64,000 nucleotides of DNA from Aurantiacibacter rhizosphaerae (GTDB taxonomy: Bacteria; Pseudomonadota; Alphaproteobacteria; Sphingomonadales; Sphingomonadaceae): NCBI RefSeq assembly GCF_009807005.1, contig NZ_WUBR01000001.1, positions 806,001 to 870,000 of the forward strand, in the 5' to 3' direction. The notes under the pieces were generated by a model that was not told the DNA's origin, ran no database searches, and was given only the letters and a program-made list of their open reading frames with translations. This document shows positions 25,792 to 34,635 of the stretch, piece after piece. The number at the start of each line of letters is the position of its first letter. Position 1 is the first letter of the stretch. The position numbers and the translations under genes are program-made.

Positions 25792-27386
25792 GACGGTGTT
25801 GGCTCTCTCTTCTTCATAAACAAGGCGATTCTGTCGCGGCTGATCGCGCCGATGGCGAAGGCAACCCCGAAGTAGACGATGATGGCAAGCGTAACCAGCA
25901 GGCCAAGGGCCAGCAATTGCACCACGATATTCATCGTGTAGACCTGCGCTAACAGGTCACGCGTGTAATACAAACAACCGCCCATGGCAGCCGCCGCGAT
26001 AAGCTGGCGCAGCAGGCGCCCGATCAGCGGCAGATCCACGCGGTAATAATCGCGCACCCGCAGCACGGCAAACAGGATGGCAGCGTTCAGCCATGCCCCG
26101 ATAGCGCTGGCAGCCGCCACGCCCTGCACGCCGAAACGCTGAAGGAATGCGATGTTGAAGGCGATGAACACCACCAGCGCGGCCAGCGCGGCGTAGACCG
26201 GGGTGCGCGTATCGCTGCGGGCATAGAAGCTGGGCACCAGCACTTTCACCAGCACATAGGCGGGAAGGCCCGCCACCAGCACCGCCAGCACGCCGCCGGT
26301 CATGGCAGAATCAGCGGCATTGAAACGGCCCCCGCCAAAGATGACGGTGACAAATGGCACAGCGCACACCGCCAGCGCCACTGCGGCGGGCAGGGTCAGC
26401 AACATGCCAAGCTCTATCGCGTTGGACTGGATGCGGGCCGCACCCTGCTTGTCCTTCGCGCCCACGAATTTGGACAACGTGGGCAGGATCGCGGTGGAAA
26501 GCGCAATGCCGATGATACCCAGCGGCAACTGGTTCAGCCGGTCTGCATAATTCATCCAGCTGATCGCGCTGCCTTCCAGCTGGTTGAGGAAATAGACCTG
26601 CAACAGCGTGTTGATCTGGTAGGCCCCGCCGCCAATGGCCGCGGGCAGGGCGATGATGCCCAGCCGCTTAACCTCCGGGGTTAACCGGGGGCGGGTGATC
26701 CAGCGCGGGCGAAAGCCCTCCACATGCGCCCAGTATAGCAGCCAGCCGAGTTGCAGCACGCCCGCCACGGGGATGGCCCAGGCCACCACATAGCCCATCG
26801 CCTCCACGCTGCTTTCAACGCCATGCGTCCATTCCACGCCCAACAGGGCGGCGATCAGCACGATGTTGAGGATGATGGGAAAGCTGGCCCCCGGCCCGAA
26901 GCGGGAGACGGAATTCAGCATCCCGGTCAGCAAGGTAACGATGCTGACGAGGAAGATGTAGGGGAACATGATCCGCGCGAAATCGACCGAATAGTCAAAA
27001 GTGGCAGGATCGATGGGCTTGTCCGACAGCAGCCAGATCACGCCCGGCATGGCGATTTCGAATATGGCCGTCAGCGCGATCAGCACCGGCACGAAGACGG
27101 AGATAACGTCCTGAGAGAAGGTGCGGGCCTGCGTCAGCCCATCATCGCCCGCTTCATCCGTGGGGGCATGCAGCCGTTTGGAGAACATCGGCACAAAGGC
27201 CGCCGAAAAAGCGCCCTCGGCAAACAGGCGGCGGAACACGTTGGGGATGATCAGCGCCTGAAACCAGGCATCCGTCACTTCATTGGCGCCCAGCACGCGC
27301 GCGAAAATCATCTCGCGCGCCATGCCCGCCACCCGGCTCACCATGGTGAGAGAGCCGATCGTGCCGACGTTCTTGAGCAGGCTCAT
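25788..27386 (-). CDS. murJ: Lipid II flippase MurJ (MviN)
   Basis: Moves lipid II across the inner membrane for peptidoglycan synthesis. It has 532 residues and about 14 membrane helices. The N-terminal signature is SRVAGMAREMIFARVLGANEVTDAWFQALIIPNVFRRLFAEGAFS (read in two overlapping parts), with conserved arginines that line the central cavity and AFVPMFSKR after it. A downstream trpS overlaps it by 4 bp; secB lies 30 bp upstream on the same strand. Confidence 0.96.
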   Translation of the reverse strand: MSLLKNVGTIGSLTMVSRVAGMAREMIFARVLGANEVTDAWFQALIIPNVFRRLFAEGAFSAAFVPMFSKRLHAPTDEAGDDGLTQARTFSQDVISVFVPVLIALTAIFEIAMPGVIWLLSDKPIDPATFDYSVDFARIMFPYIFLVSIVTLLTGMLNSVSRFGPGASFPIILNIVLIAALLGVEWTHGVESSVEAMGYVVAWAIPVAGVLQLGWLLYWAHVEGFRPRWITRPRLTPEVKRLGIIALPAAIGGGAYQINTLLQVYFLNQLEGSAISWMNYADRLNQLPLGIIGIALSTAILPTLSKFVGAKDKQGAARIQSNAIELGMLLTLPAAVALAVCAVPFVTVIFGGGRFNAADSAMTGGVLAVLVAGLPAYVLVKVLVPSFYARSDTRTPVYAALAALVVFIAFNIAFLQRFGVQGVAAASAIGAWLNAAILFAVLRVRDYYRVDLPLIGRLLRQLIAAAAMGGCLYYTRDLLAQVYTMNIVVQLLALGLLVTLAIIVYFGVAFAIGAISRDRIALFMKKREPTPS

Positions 27387-27416
27387 GGTGTCAGCCGCCC
27401 GCTGTCAGAAGGTGGT

Positions 27417-27962
27417 TCAGAACTCGCCGCCGGCGGGCATTGTGCCAGCCGGTGCGCCGCCCTGGCCCTCTTCCGCGGCGCGCTGCTGCTGCATGCGCTG
27501 CACGTAAAGGCCGTTGAAATCGATGGGGTCCAGCATCAACGGGGCAAAGCCTGCATCGCGGATGGCATCGGACACCACGCGGCGGGCGAAGGGGAACAGC
27601 AGGCGCGGGGCCTCTGCATAGGTGAAGGCGTGCATCTGCGCTTCGTTCATGTTGCGCAGGCCCACCAGGCCGCAGAAGGCCAGGTCCACGATGTAGGCAG
27701 TGCCCTGTTCCATCTTGGCGGTGACGGTGATCTTCAGTTCCACCTCGGTCACATCGTCGCTGGCAGGCTTTGCACCGATGTTGAACTGCACGTCCATCTG
27801 CGGCTGATCTTGCCAGCGGTAGGACTGCGGCGCATTCGGGTTCTCTACCGACAGGTCCTTCACATATTGCGTGATGACGCCTGCGACAGGTGCTGCATCG
27901 CCGCCGCCATTGGCTGGGGCTGCATCGTCGAGATTCTTGAGAACGTCGCCTTCGTCGGCCAT
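27417..27962 (-). CDS. secB: Protein-export chaperone SecB
   Basis: Tetrameric chaperone that keeps preproteins unfolded and hands them to SecA. The 181 residues contain YVKDLSVENPNAP near the N-terminus, EVELKITVTAK, AFCGLVGL, and the hallmark APRLLFPFARRVVSDAIRDAGF with PLMLDPIDFNGLY. Short acidic and low-complexity tails sit at both ends. It is divergent from the Tim44-domain gene with 231 bp between starts and lies upstream of murJ-trpS. Confidence 0.96.
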   Translation of the reverse strand: MADEGDVLKNLDDAAPANGGGDAAPVAGVITQYVKDLSVENPNAPQSYRWQDQPQMDVQFNIGAKPASDDVTEVELKITVTAKMEQGTAYIVDLAFCGLVGLRNMNEAQMHAFTYAEAPRLLFPFARRVVSDAIRDAGFAPLMLDPIDFNGLYVQRMQQQRAAEEGQGGAPAGTMPAGGEF

Positions 27963-28193
27963 ATCGGTGTCGTCTTTCGCTACGGGTTAGGCGCGCCGGA
28001 TTCGCGCGCGAAATAAGCTCGGCGCGCGCCTATCACCCCTTTACCCCCGCTGCAATGCCGGGACGAAGTGTTGCTGGCATGCTTCAGGGATACTTAAGGC
28101 GTGGTTGTTCATTTGATATTGGTACCTATTTCAGCCACAATGCAAATTACAGCCTGCCAGGATTGAAGTACGCAGGCGGAACGGGAAAATTGC

Positions 28194-28853
28194 GTGATCG
28201 TAGAAATCGTCATCCTCGCCATGATTGCTGCCTTTCTGGGCATGCGCCTGTATTCGGTGCTGGGCCGACGGGCGGAGCATGAGGAAGAAGTGATTCCCAC
28301 CAACCGTTTCGAACGTGGTGACGAAGAAGCGCCGCCGCGCGCGATGACGCAGCCTGCTGGCGATACCGCGCAGGGCGACCGCACGATTGCAGGGTTCCCG
28401 CCCGCCATCGAGATGGGCCTGCGCGAAATTTCCACCGCTGATCGCAATTTCGAACTGCTCGGCTTCCTGGAAGGTGCCAGGGGCGCTTATGAAGTGGTGC
28501 TGGAAGCTTTCTGGCGCGGCGACAAGGAAGAGCTGCAGGCATTGTGCGACGATGATGTTTACGAAAGCTTCGCCGCCGTGATTGACGAGCGGGAAGAGGC
28601 CGGCATCACCATGGACAACCGCCTGATCCGTATCGAGGACGTCACCGTCCATTCCGCAGAGCTGGACGGCAAGATCGCACGCATCGCGCTGCGCTTCGTT
28701 TCCGACATCGCCAGCGTCAGCCGTAACAAGGAAGGCGCCGTGGTTGCCGGATCGCTGGACGATGCGGTGGAGAGCCGCGACATCTGGACCTTCAGCCGCG
28801 ATATCCGCAGCGACGATCCGCAGTGGCTTCTCGACGAGACCGACCAGGGCTGA
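28194..28853 (+). CDS. Tim44-domain inner-membrane protein
   Basis: A 219-residue protein with one N-terminal membrane helix (MIVEIVILAMIAAFLGMRLYSVLG), a charged linker, and a Tim44/MBA1-like domain (about 80-215: FLEGARGAYEVVLEAFWRGD, LCDDDVYESF, DIWTFSRDIRSDDPQW). Alphaproteobacterial relatives (TimA) are linked to protein translocation or membrane assembly. The GTG at 28194 is the only start that keeps the helix at the N-terminus. mltA and a Smr gene follow closely and secB is divergent, a grouping typical of alphaproteobacteria. Confidence 0.92.
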   Translation: MIVEIVILAMIAAFLGMRLYSVLGRRAEHEEEVIPTNRFERGDEEAPPRAMTQPAGDTAQGDRTIAGFPPAIEMGLREISTADRNFELLGFLEGARGAYEVVLEAFWRGDKEELQALCDDDVYESFAAVIDEREEAGITMDNRLIRIEDVTVHSAELDGKIARIALRFVSDIASVSRNKEGAVVAGSLDDAVESRDIWTFSRDIRSDDPQWLLDETDQG

Positions 28854-28867
28854 TAGCGGCCCGGCGC

Positions 28868-30061
28868 GTGAAACATACGCGCCTTCTTGCCTGCCTTGCC
28901 ACGCTCACGCTGATAGCGGCGTGTTCGCGCATCATTCCGCCCGGCCAGCCGCAATTGCCGCAGCAACCAGTGGCGGCCAATGCGGCCAGCCTCGGCCTTG
29001 CCGCCGGTCCATCCTTCAATTCCCTGTCCATAGGCACGCAGGACGCGGCGAGTGCGCTGGACGCGTTCGCCAGCAGTTGCAGCGTGGCGCGCAGCCGTAG
29101 CGACCTTTCCGGTCTGACTCGCCCGCAAGACTGGGCAGCCCCTTGCGATGCCGCCGCCACCTGGCCGCGCGGCGATGCCAGGAATTTCTTCGCAGGCTAT
29201 TTCACGCCTGTGCGCGTGGGTGATGGGCAAGGTTTCGCCACCGGCTATTTCGAGCCGCAGATCGTCGGCAGCCGTATTCGCCGTCCCGGCTTTGACGTGC
29301 CCGTATATGGCGTGCCAAGCGATCTTGAACGGTGCTGGCGTGATGACACTCCGGCATCGCAGCGCGAAGGCCGTGCCCCGCTGTCGCGCCGCACGCCGAC
29401 GGGCGAGTGCGTGCCTTATTACACCCGCGCCGAGATAGAGGATGGCGCGCTTTCCGGGCGCGGGCTGGAAATCGGCTGGGCGGCGGACCCGGTGGAATTC
29501 TTCTTCCTGCAAATCCAGGGCTCCGGCCAGCTGATCGCGCCTGACGGCAGCGTGACGCGCATCGGCTATGCCGGCCAGAACGGCAGGGGCTATACGGGTA
29601 TCGGTGGCCTGATGCGCGAGCGCGGCCTGTTGGGAGACGGGCCGGGCCAATATGCCGGATCGATGCAGGGCATCATGCAATACATCCGCGAAAACCCGGC
29701 GGCAGGCGCTGCGCTGATGCGCGAGAACGAGAGCTGGGTGTTTTTCCGCGTTCTGGAGGGACCGGGGCCGATCGGCTCCATCGGCGTGCCCGTATCGGCG
29801 GAGAACAGCGTGGCGGTGGACCCGAATTTCGTACCCTATGGCGCGCCCGTTTTCCTCGATCTGGACCGGGACGTGGCAGATGGCCTGTGGGTGGCGCAGG
29901 ATACGGGTGGCGCCATCAAGGGCGCGAACCGGTTCGACACGTTCTGGGGCGCCGGATCGCGCGCCCGCGAAGTGGCAGGCGGCATGAGCGGGCGCGGCGC
30001 TGCGCTGGTGCTGCTGCCCCGCGCCTCCGCGCAAAGGCTTGGACTCGGAGCGGCGCGATGA
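28868..30061 (+). CDS. mltA: Membrane-bound lytic murein transglycosylase A
   Basis: Cleaves peptidoglycan to 1,6-anhydromuropeptides. The 397 residues begin with a lipoprotein signal (LATLTLIAAC, cysteine at about residue 18). The MltA domain follows (FFAGYFTPVRVGDGQGFATGYFEP in pieces, FFFLQIQGSG, YAGQNGRGYTGIG), then the 3D domain VAQDTGGAIKGANRFDTFWG with the catalytic aspartate pattern. GTG at 28868 is chosen because it begins the signal peptide directly; upstream residues would put charged sequence ahead of it. The stop overlaps the Smr gene as ATGA. Confidence 0.95.
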   Translation: MKHTRLLACLATLTLIAACSRIIPPGQPQLPQQPVAANAASLGLAAGPSFNSLSIGTQDAASALDAFASSCSVARSRSDLSGLTRPQDWAAPCDAAATWPRGDARNFFAGYFTPVRVGDGQGFATGYFEPQIVGSRIRRPGFDVPVYGVPSDLERCWRDDTPASQREGRAPLSRRTPTGECVPYYTRAEIEDGALSGRGLEIGWAADPVEFFFLQIQGSGQLIAPDGSVTRIGYAGQNGRGYTGIGGLMRERGLLGDGPGQYAGSMQGIMQYIRENPAAGAALMRENESWVFFRVLEGPGPIGSIGVPVSAENSVAVDPNFVPYGAPVFLDLDRDVADGLWVAQDTGGAIKGANRFDTFWGAGSRAREVAGGMSGRGAALVLLPRASAQRLGLGAAR

Positions 30062-30627
30062 GCCGCCCACCGCGTGGGCTATCGGCAGAGGAAAGCGCGC
30101 TGTGGAGCAAGGTGGCTGCCACGGTAAAGCCGCTTGAAACGCGCCCCGCGCCGAGGCCCGAAACCGTAAAACCCGCGCCGCCCGCGCCCATCGCGCAGCC
30201 AAAGCGGCTGAAGGGGCGCGTGCCCGCTCCGCTGCCGCGAAAGCCTGCGACGCCCGTGCCTGCGCCGTCTCCCAAGGCCAGTCCCGGCCTCGATTCGCAC
30301 TGGGAGCGCCGCCTCGCCCGCACCGGCACCGATCCCGATTTTACGCTGGACCTGCACGGCCACACGCTGGAGCAGGCCTACCGGCGGCTGGATGCGGGAT
30401 TGATGCAGGCGAAGGCGATGAATGCGCGGCTGGTGCTGGTGGTGACGGGCAAATCCCGCCCGGTGGATGCCGCAGACCGGGGTGAGCGGCGCGGCGCGAT
30501 CCGCGCCAAGATCCTCGACTGGCTGGCCGCCGGTGCCCATGCATCGGACATTGCCGCCATAAGGAAAGCGCACCGCCGCCACGGGGGCGAGGGTGCGCTG
30601 TATCTGGTGCTGCGGCGGAGACGCTGA
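30058..30627 (+). CDS. Smr-domain endonuclease-like protein
   Basis: A 189-residue protein. The N-terminal half is proline- and alanine-rich and probably unstructured. The C-terminal Smr domain (about 95-189) has the signature DLHGHTLEQAYRRLD, LVLVVTGKSRP and the closing HGGEGALYLVLRRRR. Related MutS2/Smr domains nick or cleave branched DNA or RNA. ATG at 30058 overlaps the mltA stop by 4 bp. The substrate is not evident; the operon position reflects conserved synteny rather than a shared pathway. Confidence 0.9.
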   Translation: MSRPPRGLSAEESALWSKVAATVKPLETRPAPRPETVKPAPPAPIAQPKRLKGRVPAPLPRKPATPVPAPSPKASPGLDSHWERRLARTGTDPDFTLDLHGHTLEQAYRRLDAGLMQAKAMNARLVLVVTGKSRPVDAADRGERRGAIRAKILDWLAAGAHASDIAAIRKAHRRHGGEGALYLVLRRRR

Positions 30628-30662
30628 GGGCCCCATCCCAGCAGGCTTTGGCCCAGCAGCCC

Positions 30663-31202
30663 CTAGCCCAGAAGCATGGTGTTCATCAGGCGGCCGGGGA
30701 TGGCGAAGGCCACCACGCCGGGGATCATCAGCGCGGTGAGATAGGTGAACACCAGGTGCTTCTTGTGCCCGGCGATATCGCCCTTGCGCGCCGTGGCGAC
30801 CGTCTTCCACGCGGCGTGGAAGGTGACCGGCACGAAGATATGAATGAAGCTGAAGCCGCCGCTGGACTGGATGAAGATGGCGCTGGTGGCGGTGATCAGC
30901 ATCAGCACCAGCCACACCTTGCCCAGCTGCTTGTGCAGCTTCGTGCCCTTCTTCGCCAGCAACAGATATCCGCCCAGCGGAATGGCGGGAAGCACGCTGA
31001 CAACGTGGATGATGACGGGCAGCTTGGCATAATGGTGCAGATTATCCACCAGGCCGAATGCCGCCCGGCCCAGCGCGATCACTACGAAGAAGCACATGGT
31101 GAAGCAGGTGATCGACACCAGCGTGCGGGCCACGGGGCCGATATCGAAACCGGACTTTGCAGCGGTGGCCGTCGCGGTGAAGGGCAGGGTCAGGGTGGTC
31201 AT
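30663..31202 (-). CDS. DUF2306-family membrane protein
   Basis: A 179-residue protein with about five membrane helices. LPVIIHVVSVLPAIPLGGYLL and FSFIHIFVPVTFHAAWKTV carry the conserved histidines of DUF2306; GDIAGHKKHLVFTYLTALMIPG follows. The paired histidines suggest a haem or metal site but that is untested. GGAG lies 7 bases before the ATG. It is divergent from a LytTR membrane regulator, a pairing known in sphingomonads, so that regulator probably controls it. Confidence 0.85.
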   Translation of the reverse strand: MTTLTLPFTATATAAKSGFDIGPVARTLVSITCFTMCFFVVIALGRAAFGLVDNLHHYAKLPVIIHVVSVLPAIPLGGYLLLAKKGTKLHKQLGKVWLVLMLITATSAIFIQSSGGFSFIHIFVPVTFHAAWKTVATARKGDIAGHKKHLVFTYLTALMIPGVVAFAIPGRLMNTMLLG

Positions 31203-31248
31203 TTGCAGTCTCCGTCAAACGTGTTGAGACCGTTCTGGCCGATGCCCG

Positions 31249-31319
31249 TTTGCGGGCAATCGCGAAACCGTGAATGGCGCACCGCCTTCGTGAAAAGCGC
31301 GCATTTGCGGGCGATTGCC
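31249..31319. promoter_or_regulatory. Repeated 15-mer between DUF2306 and LytTR genes
   Basis: TTTGCGGGCAATCGC (31249-31263) recurs as TTTGCGGGCGATTGC (31304-31318), 13 of 15 bases identical and 55 bp apart. Within them GGCAATCGC and GCGATTGCC are also exact reverse complements. The pair lies in the divergent promoter region and is a candidate operator for the adjacent LytTR regulator. Confidence 0.4.
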
Positions 31320-31357
31320 ACTTTACGATACGTGAAGGGGCAGTAGTCTGGTTGCCG

Positions 31358-32179
31358 ATGGACACCTCTTCACCCCGAAATGGCGCACGGCTGATACGCC
31401 AGATCATCATCGATATCGCGGTGCTGCTGGGTATTGGCGCGGTGCTGGGCGTCTTGGCGCCGCTGGGCACGGGTTATATGAGCCTGGCCGCCCGCATGGC
31501 GTACTGGATGGTGCTGGCCGTGGCGGGTTACGCTTTCTACAAGCCCATCGGCGCCATCGTGCTGCAACTGGGGCCGAAGCTTGATCTGCCGAACTGGTTC
31601 CTGTGGGCGGCATCGGTCGTCATCGCCTCTGTGCCGATGGCGATACTGGTGTGGTTCGTGAACGAGGGGCGCGGGCCTGTGCGCATACCTTCACTGGAGG
31701 TGGCGCTGGTGCATTACTTCTTTGTACTGGTGGTGGGCGCGGTGATCACGATCATGTTCAACCTGCTGCCAATCACCCGTGCGATGGGCGCGCATGCACA
31801 ACCTGCCGCCCAGGCTCCGGCTGCATCGCCGCCGCCTCCTGCGATCGAGACGCCCGCCCAACCCGCAGGCCCGCGCTTTCTGGAGCGGTTGCCTGCCGAG
31901 ATCGGCACGGACCTGATCGCGCTGGAGATGGAGGATCATTATGTGCGTGCCCACACCGCTCTAGGTAGTGAGCTGGTGCTGATGCGGATGCGCGATGCCG
32001 TGGCGGAGCTGGACGGGATCGCAGGCGAGCAGGTGCATCGCAGCTGGTGGGTGGCACGCGGCGCAGTTGCCGATGTGAAGCGCGACGGGCGCAATGTGCG
32101 TCTGGTGCTGGACAACGGGGTGGAGGCACCTGTCAGCCGCGCCAATGTCTCTGTGCTGAAGGACCGCGGCTGGATCTGA
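31358..32179 (+). CDS. Membrane-anchored LytTR transcriptional regulator
   Basis: A 273-residue protein: four membrane helices (about 18-145), a proline/alanine-rich linker (about 147-175), and a C-terminal LytTR DNA-binding domain (about 178-273). The LytTR part shows LIALEMEDHYVRAHTA, ELVLMRMRDAVAEL, QVHRSWWVARGAV and VPVSRA-type APVSRANVSVLKDRGWI. No receiver domain is present, so the membrane part probably senses or is gated by the DUF2306 protein encoded divergently. The ATG at 31358 is used; a longer frame upstream lacks support. Confidence 0.88.
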   Translation: MDTSSPRNGARLIRQIIIDIAVLLGIGAVLGVLAPLGTGYMSLAARMAYWMVLAVAGYAFYKPIGAIVLQLGPKLDLPNWFLWAASVVIASVPMAILVWFVNEGRGPVRIPSLEVALVHYFFVLVVGAVITIMFNLLPITRAMGAHAQPAAQAPAASPPPPAIETPAQPAGPRFLERLPAEIGTDLIALEMEDHYVRAHTALGSELVLMRMRDAVAELDGIAGEQVHRSWWVARGAVADVKRDGRNVRLVLDNGVEAPVSRANVSVLKDRGWI

Positions 32180-32190
32180 TCCGCCCACGA

Positions 32191-32222
32191 AAAAGCCCCC
32201 GACATTGCTGCCGGGGGCTCTT
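32191..32222 (-). terminator. Intrinsic terminator after katG
   Basis: AGCCCCCG (32194-32201) and CGGGGGCT (32212-32219) form an 8-bp stem. On the minus strand it is followed by TTTTTCG. It sits between the convergent katG and LytTR genes; the plus-strand tail (CTCTTC) is weaker. Confidence 0.85.
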
Positions 32223-32240
32223 CATGTTGGCGGGCCGTCT

Positions 32241-34433
32241 TTAGAAGCGGCCTGCGTCCATCACCTTGGTCCATGCGGATACGAAGGTCTTGAGGAATTT
32301 CTCCTCGCCGCCGTTCTCAGCAAACACTTCCGAAATGGCGCGGAGTTGCGAGTTCGATCCGAAGACGAGATCGGTGCGCGTGGCGGTCCACCGCTCCTCG
32401 CCCGTCTTGCGGTCCTTGCCGACAAATTCCTCGTCGCCGCTTTCGTCCACAACGTCCCACTTCGTGCCCATGTCGAGCAGGTTCACGAAGAAGTCGTTGG
32501 AGAGCGTGCCGGGCCGATCCGTCAGCACGCCGATGGAATTGCCGTGCTTGGCATGCTTGCTGACAGCACCCAGCGCCCGCATCCCGCCGACCAGCGCGGT
32601 CATCTCCGGGATGGAGAGGCCGAGGAGGTGGGCCTTGTCCACCATCATGTCCTCGGTCTTCACGCTGGCCTTCGTCTTCAGGTAGTTGCGGAAGCCGTCG
32701 GCAAAGGGCTCCAGCGGCTCGAAGCTCTCGGCATCGGTCTGCTCGTCCGTGGCATCGCCGCGTCCGGTGGAGACGTTGACGGACACCGAGTGGCCGCCGT
32801 CCTTGGCCGCCTTCTCGATGGCCGCAGCGCCCGCCAGCACGATGGCATCGGCCATGGAGATACCGCCGCGCAGTTCGTCCAGCTTGGACAGAACCTTAGA
32901 CAGTTCCTGCGGATCGTTCGCCGCCCAGTCCTTTTGCGGGGCCAGCCGCACGCGGGCACCATTGGCACCGCCGCGATGGTCCGAATTGCGATACGTCGAG
33001 GCCGAGGCCCAGGCCGCCTTCACCAGTTCGGAAACCGACAGGCCGCTATCCATCACCTTGCTCTTGAACGAGGACACATCGCTGTCCGATGGCACGCTGC
33101 CTTCGGGCACCGGATCCTGCCAGATCAGGTCTTCCGCGGGCACTTCCGGGCCCTGGTAGCGGGCCTTGGGTCCCATGTCGCGGTGGGTCAGCTTGAACCA
33201 CGCACGGGCGAAGGCATCGTCCAGCGCGGCCTGATCGTCACGGAAGCGCTCGGAAATCTTGCGATATTCCGGGTCACGCTTCAGCGCCATATCCGCGGTG
33301 GTCATGATGGTGGGCACCTTTTTCGAAGGATCTCGCGCGTCGGGCGCCATGTCTTCGGGATCGGGATTGATCGGCGTCCACTGCTTGGCCCCTGCCGGGC
33401 TTTCCGTCAGTTCGTATTCGTATTTGAACAGCAGGCGGAAATAGTCGCCGCCCCATTGGGTGGGGTTGGGCGTCCACGCGCCTTCGATGCCGGAGGTGGT
33501 GATATGGCCGTCGCGGATCTGGTCCGCATCGGTCGCCCAGCCGAAACCCTGCAGCGCAAGTGCTTCACCCTCGGGCGCGCCCGATAGCTGGTCTGCCGGA
33601 ACGGCGCCGTGGCACTTGCCAAAGGCGTGGCCGCCGGCTGTCAGCGCAACGGTTTCCTCGTCATTCATGGCCATGCGAGAGAAGGTTTCGCGCATGTCGC
33701 GGGCCATGCCTTCCGCGTCGTGCGGATTGCCGCCGGGGCCTTCGGGATTGACGTAGATGAGGCCCATCTGGATCGCTGCCAGCGGGTTATCCAGCGCCTT
33801 TCCTTCATCGGGAATGATGCGGGTTTCGACGCCTTGGTCCACCCACTGTTCCTCGGTGCCCCAGTAAACCGTCTCCGGCTCGAACACATCCTCGCGTCCG
33901 CCGCCAAAGCCGAACACGGGGCCGCCCATGCTTTCAATGGCGACATTGCCAGTGAGCACGAACAGGTCGGCCCAGCTGATGTTCTTGCCGTATTTCTGCT
34001 TGATCGGCCAAAGCAGGCGGCGCGCCTTGTCGAGGTTGCCGTTGTCAGGCCAGCTGTTGAGCGGGGCGAAACGCTGCTGCCCGCTGCTGGCACCGCCGCG
34101 CCCGTCGCCCGTGCGATAGGTGCCTGCCGCGTGCCACGCCATGCGGATGAAGAAGGGGCCGTAATGGCCGTAATCGGCTGGCCACCACTCCTGATCATCC
34201 GTCATCAGCGCCTTGATATCGGCCTTCAGCGCGTTGTAATCCACCGTGTTGAAGGCTTCGGCATAATTGAAATCCTCATCGAGCGGATTGGCGGATTTGC
34301 CGTCCTGCGTGAGGATGTCCAGCTGCAGGGCATCGGGCCACCAGTCGCGGTTGGTGCGCCCCAGCAGGCTGCGCGTGCCGCCGTTGCCACTGAACGGGCA
34401 TCCTCCGGAAATTGAACCAGTTTCAGCATCCAT
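32241..34433 (-). CDS. katG: Catalase-peroxidase KatG
   Basis: Haem enzyme that destroys hydrogen peroxide by catalase and peroxidase reactions. It has 730 residues in two tandem peroxidase-like domains. In the N-terminal one the distal Arg-Trp-His are in [11 protein letters not shown], the tyrosine of the Trp-Tyr-Met adduct is in [10 protein letters not shown], the methionine in [10 protein letters not shown], and the proximal histidine in [12 protein letters not shown]. The C-terminal domain is the haem-free copy. AGAGGA lies 8 bases before the ATG. ahpF and ahpC lie just upstream on the same strand, so the region is a peroxide-defence cluster. Confidence 0.98.
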   Translation of the reverse strand: MDAETGSISGGCPFSGNGGTRSLLGRTNRDWWPDALQLDILTQDGKSANPLDEDFNYAEAFNTVDYNALKADIKALMTDDQEWWPADYGHYGPFFIRMAWHAAGTYRTGDGRGGASSGQQRFAPLNSWPDNGNLDKARRLLWPIKQKYGKNISWADLFVLTGNVAIESMGGPVFGFGGGREDVFEPETVYWGTEEQWVDQGVETRIIPDEGKALDNPLAAIQMGLIYVNPEGPGGNPHDAEGMARDMRETFSRMAMNDEETVALTAGGHAFGKCHGAVPADQLSGAPEGEALALQGFGWATDADQIRDGHITTSGIEGAWTPNPTQWGGDYFRLLFKYEYELTESPAGAKQWTPINPDPEDMAPDARDPSKKVPTIMTTADMALKRDPEYRKISERFRDDQAALDDAFARAWFKLTHRDMGPKARYQGPEVPAEDLIWQDPVPEGSVPSDSDVSSFKSKVMDSGLSVSELVKAAWASASTYRNSDHRGGANGARVRLAPQKDWAANDPQELSKVLSKLDELRGGISMADAIVLAGAAAIEKAAKDGGHSVSVNVSTGRGDATDEQTDAESFEPLEPFADGFRNYLKTKASVKTEDMMVDKAHLLGLSIPEMTALVGGMRALGAVSKHAKHGNSIGVLTDRPGTLSNDFFVNLLDMGTKWDVVDESGDEEFVGKDRKTGEERWTATRTDLVFGSNSQLRAISEVFAENGGEEKFLKTFVSAWTKVMDAGRF

Positions 34434-34455
34434 ATCTGTTTCCTCTCACATGTTA

Positions 34456-34545
34456 TTCGACTCAATAATGATCGAAGAATGCGCGTGATCCTGTAATTCG
34501 TCCAATCGATAAGTTGGCATGCATTGATCGAATAGTGCGTTCACT
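34456..34545 (-). promoter_or_regulatory. katG upstream region with repeated ATCGA elements
   Basis: AT-rich segment with TTCGA (34456-34460) and TCGAA (34472-34476) as an inverted pair 23 bp before the katG start, plus further ATCGAT and GATCGAATAG copies upstream. Related GATCGAAATAG copies precede ahpC. A shared peroxide-responsive regulator is possible; no exact OxyR consensus is seen. Confidence 0.3.
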
Positions 34546-34570
34546 GAGGAAGCCGTCGTAGGTCAGAACG

Positions 34571-34609
34571 AAAAGACCCGGCACTGCACGAGGCAGCGCC
34601 GGGTCTTTT
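34571..34609. terminator. Intrinsic terminator after ahpF
   Basis: A 12-bp stem AAAAGACCCGGC (34571-34582) / GCCGGGTCTTTT (34598-34609). A and T runs flank it on both sides, so it can work in both directions. It isolates ahpCF from katG. Confidence 0.92.
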
Positions 34610-34635
34610 CAATATCAGGAAGGTGGGAAGGGGGC

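Noticed and set aside
28055-28282. Small plus-strand ORF between secB and the Tim44-domain gene
   Set aside because: It runs into the Tim44-domain gene in another frame and has no ribosome-binding site or recognisable domain.
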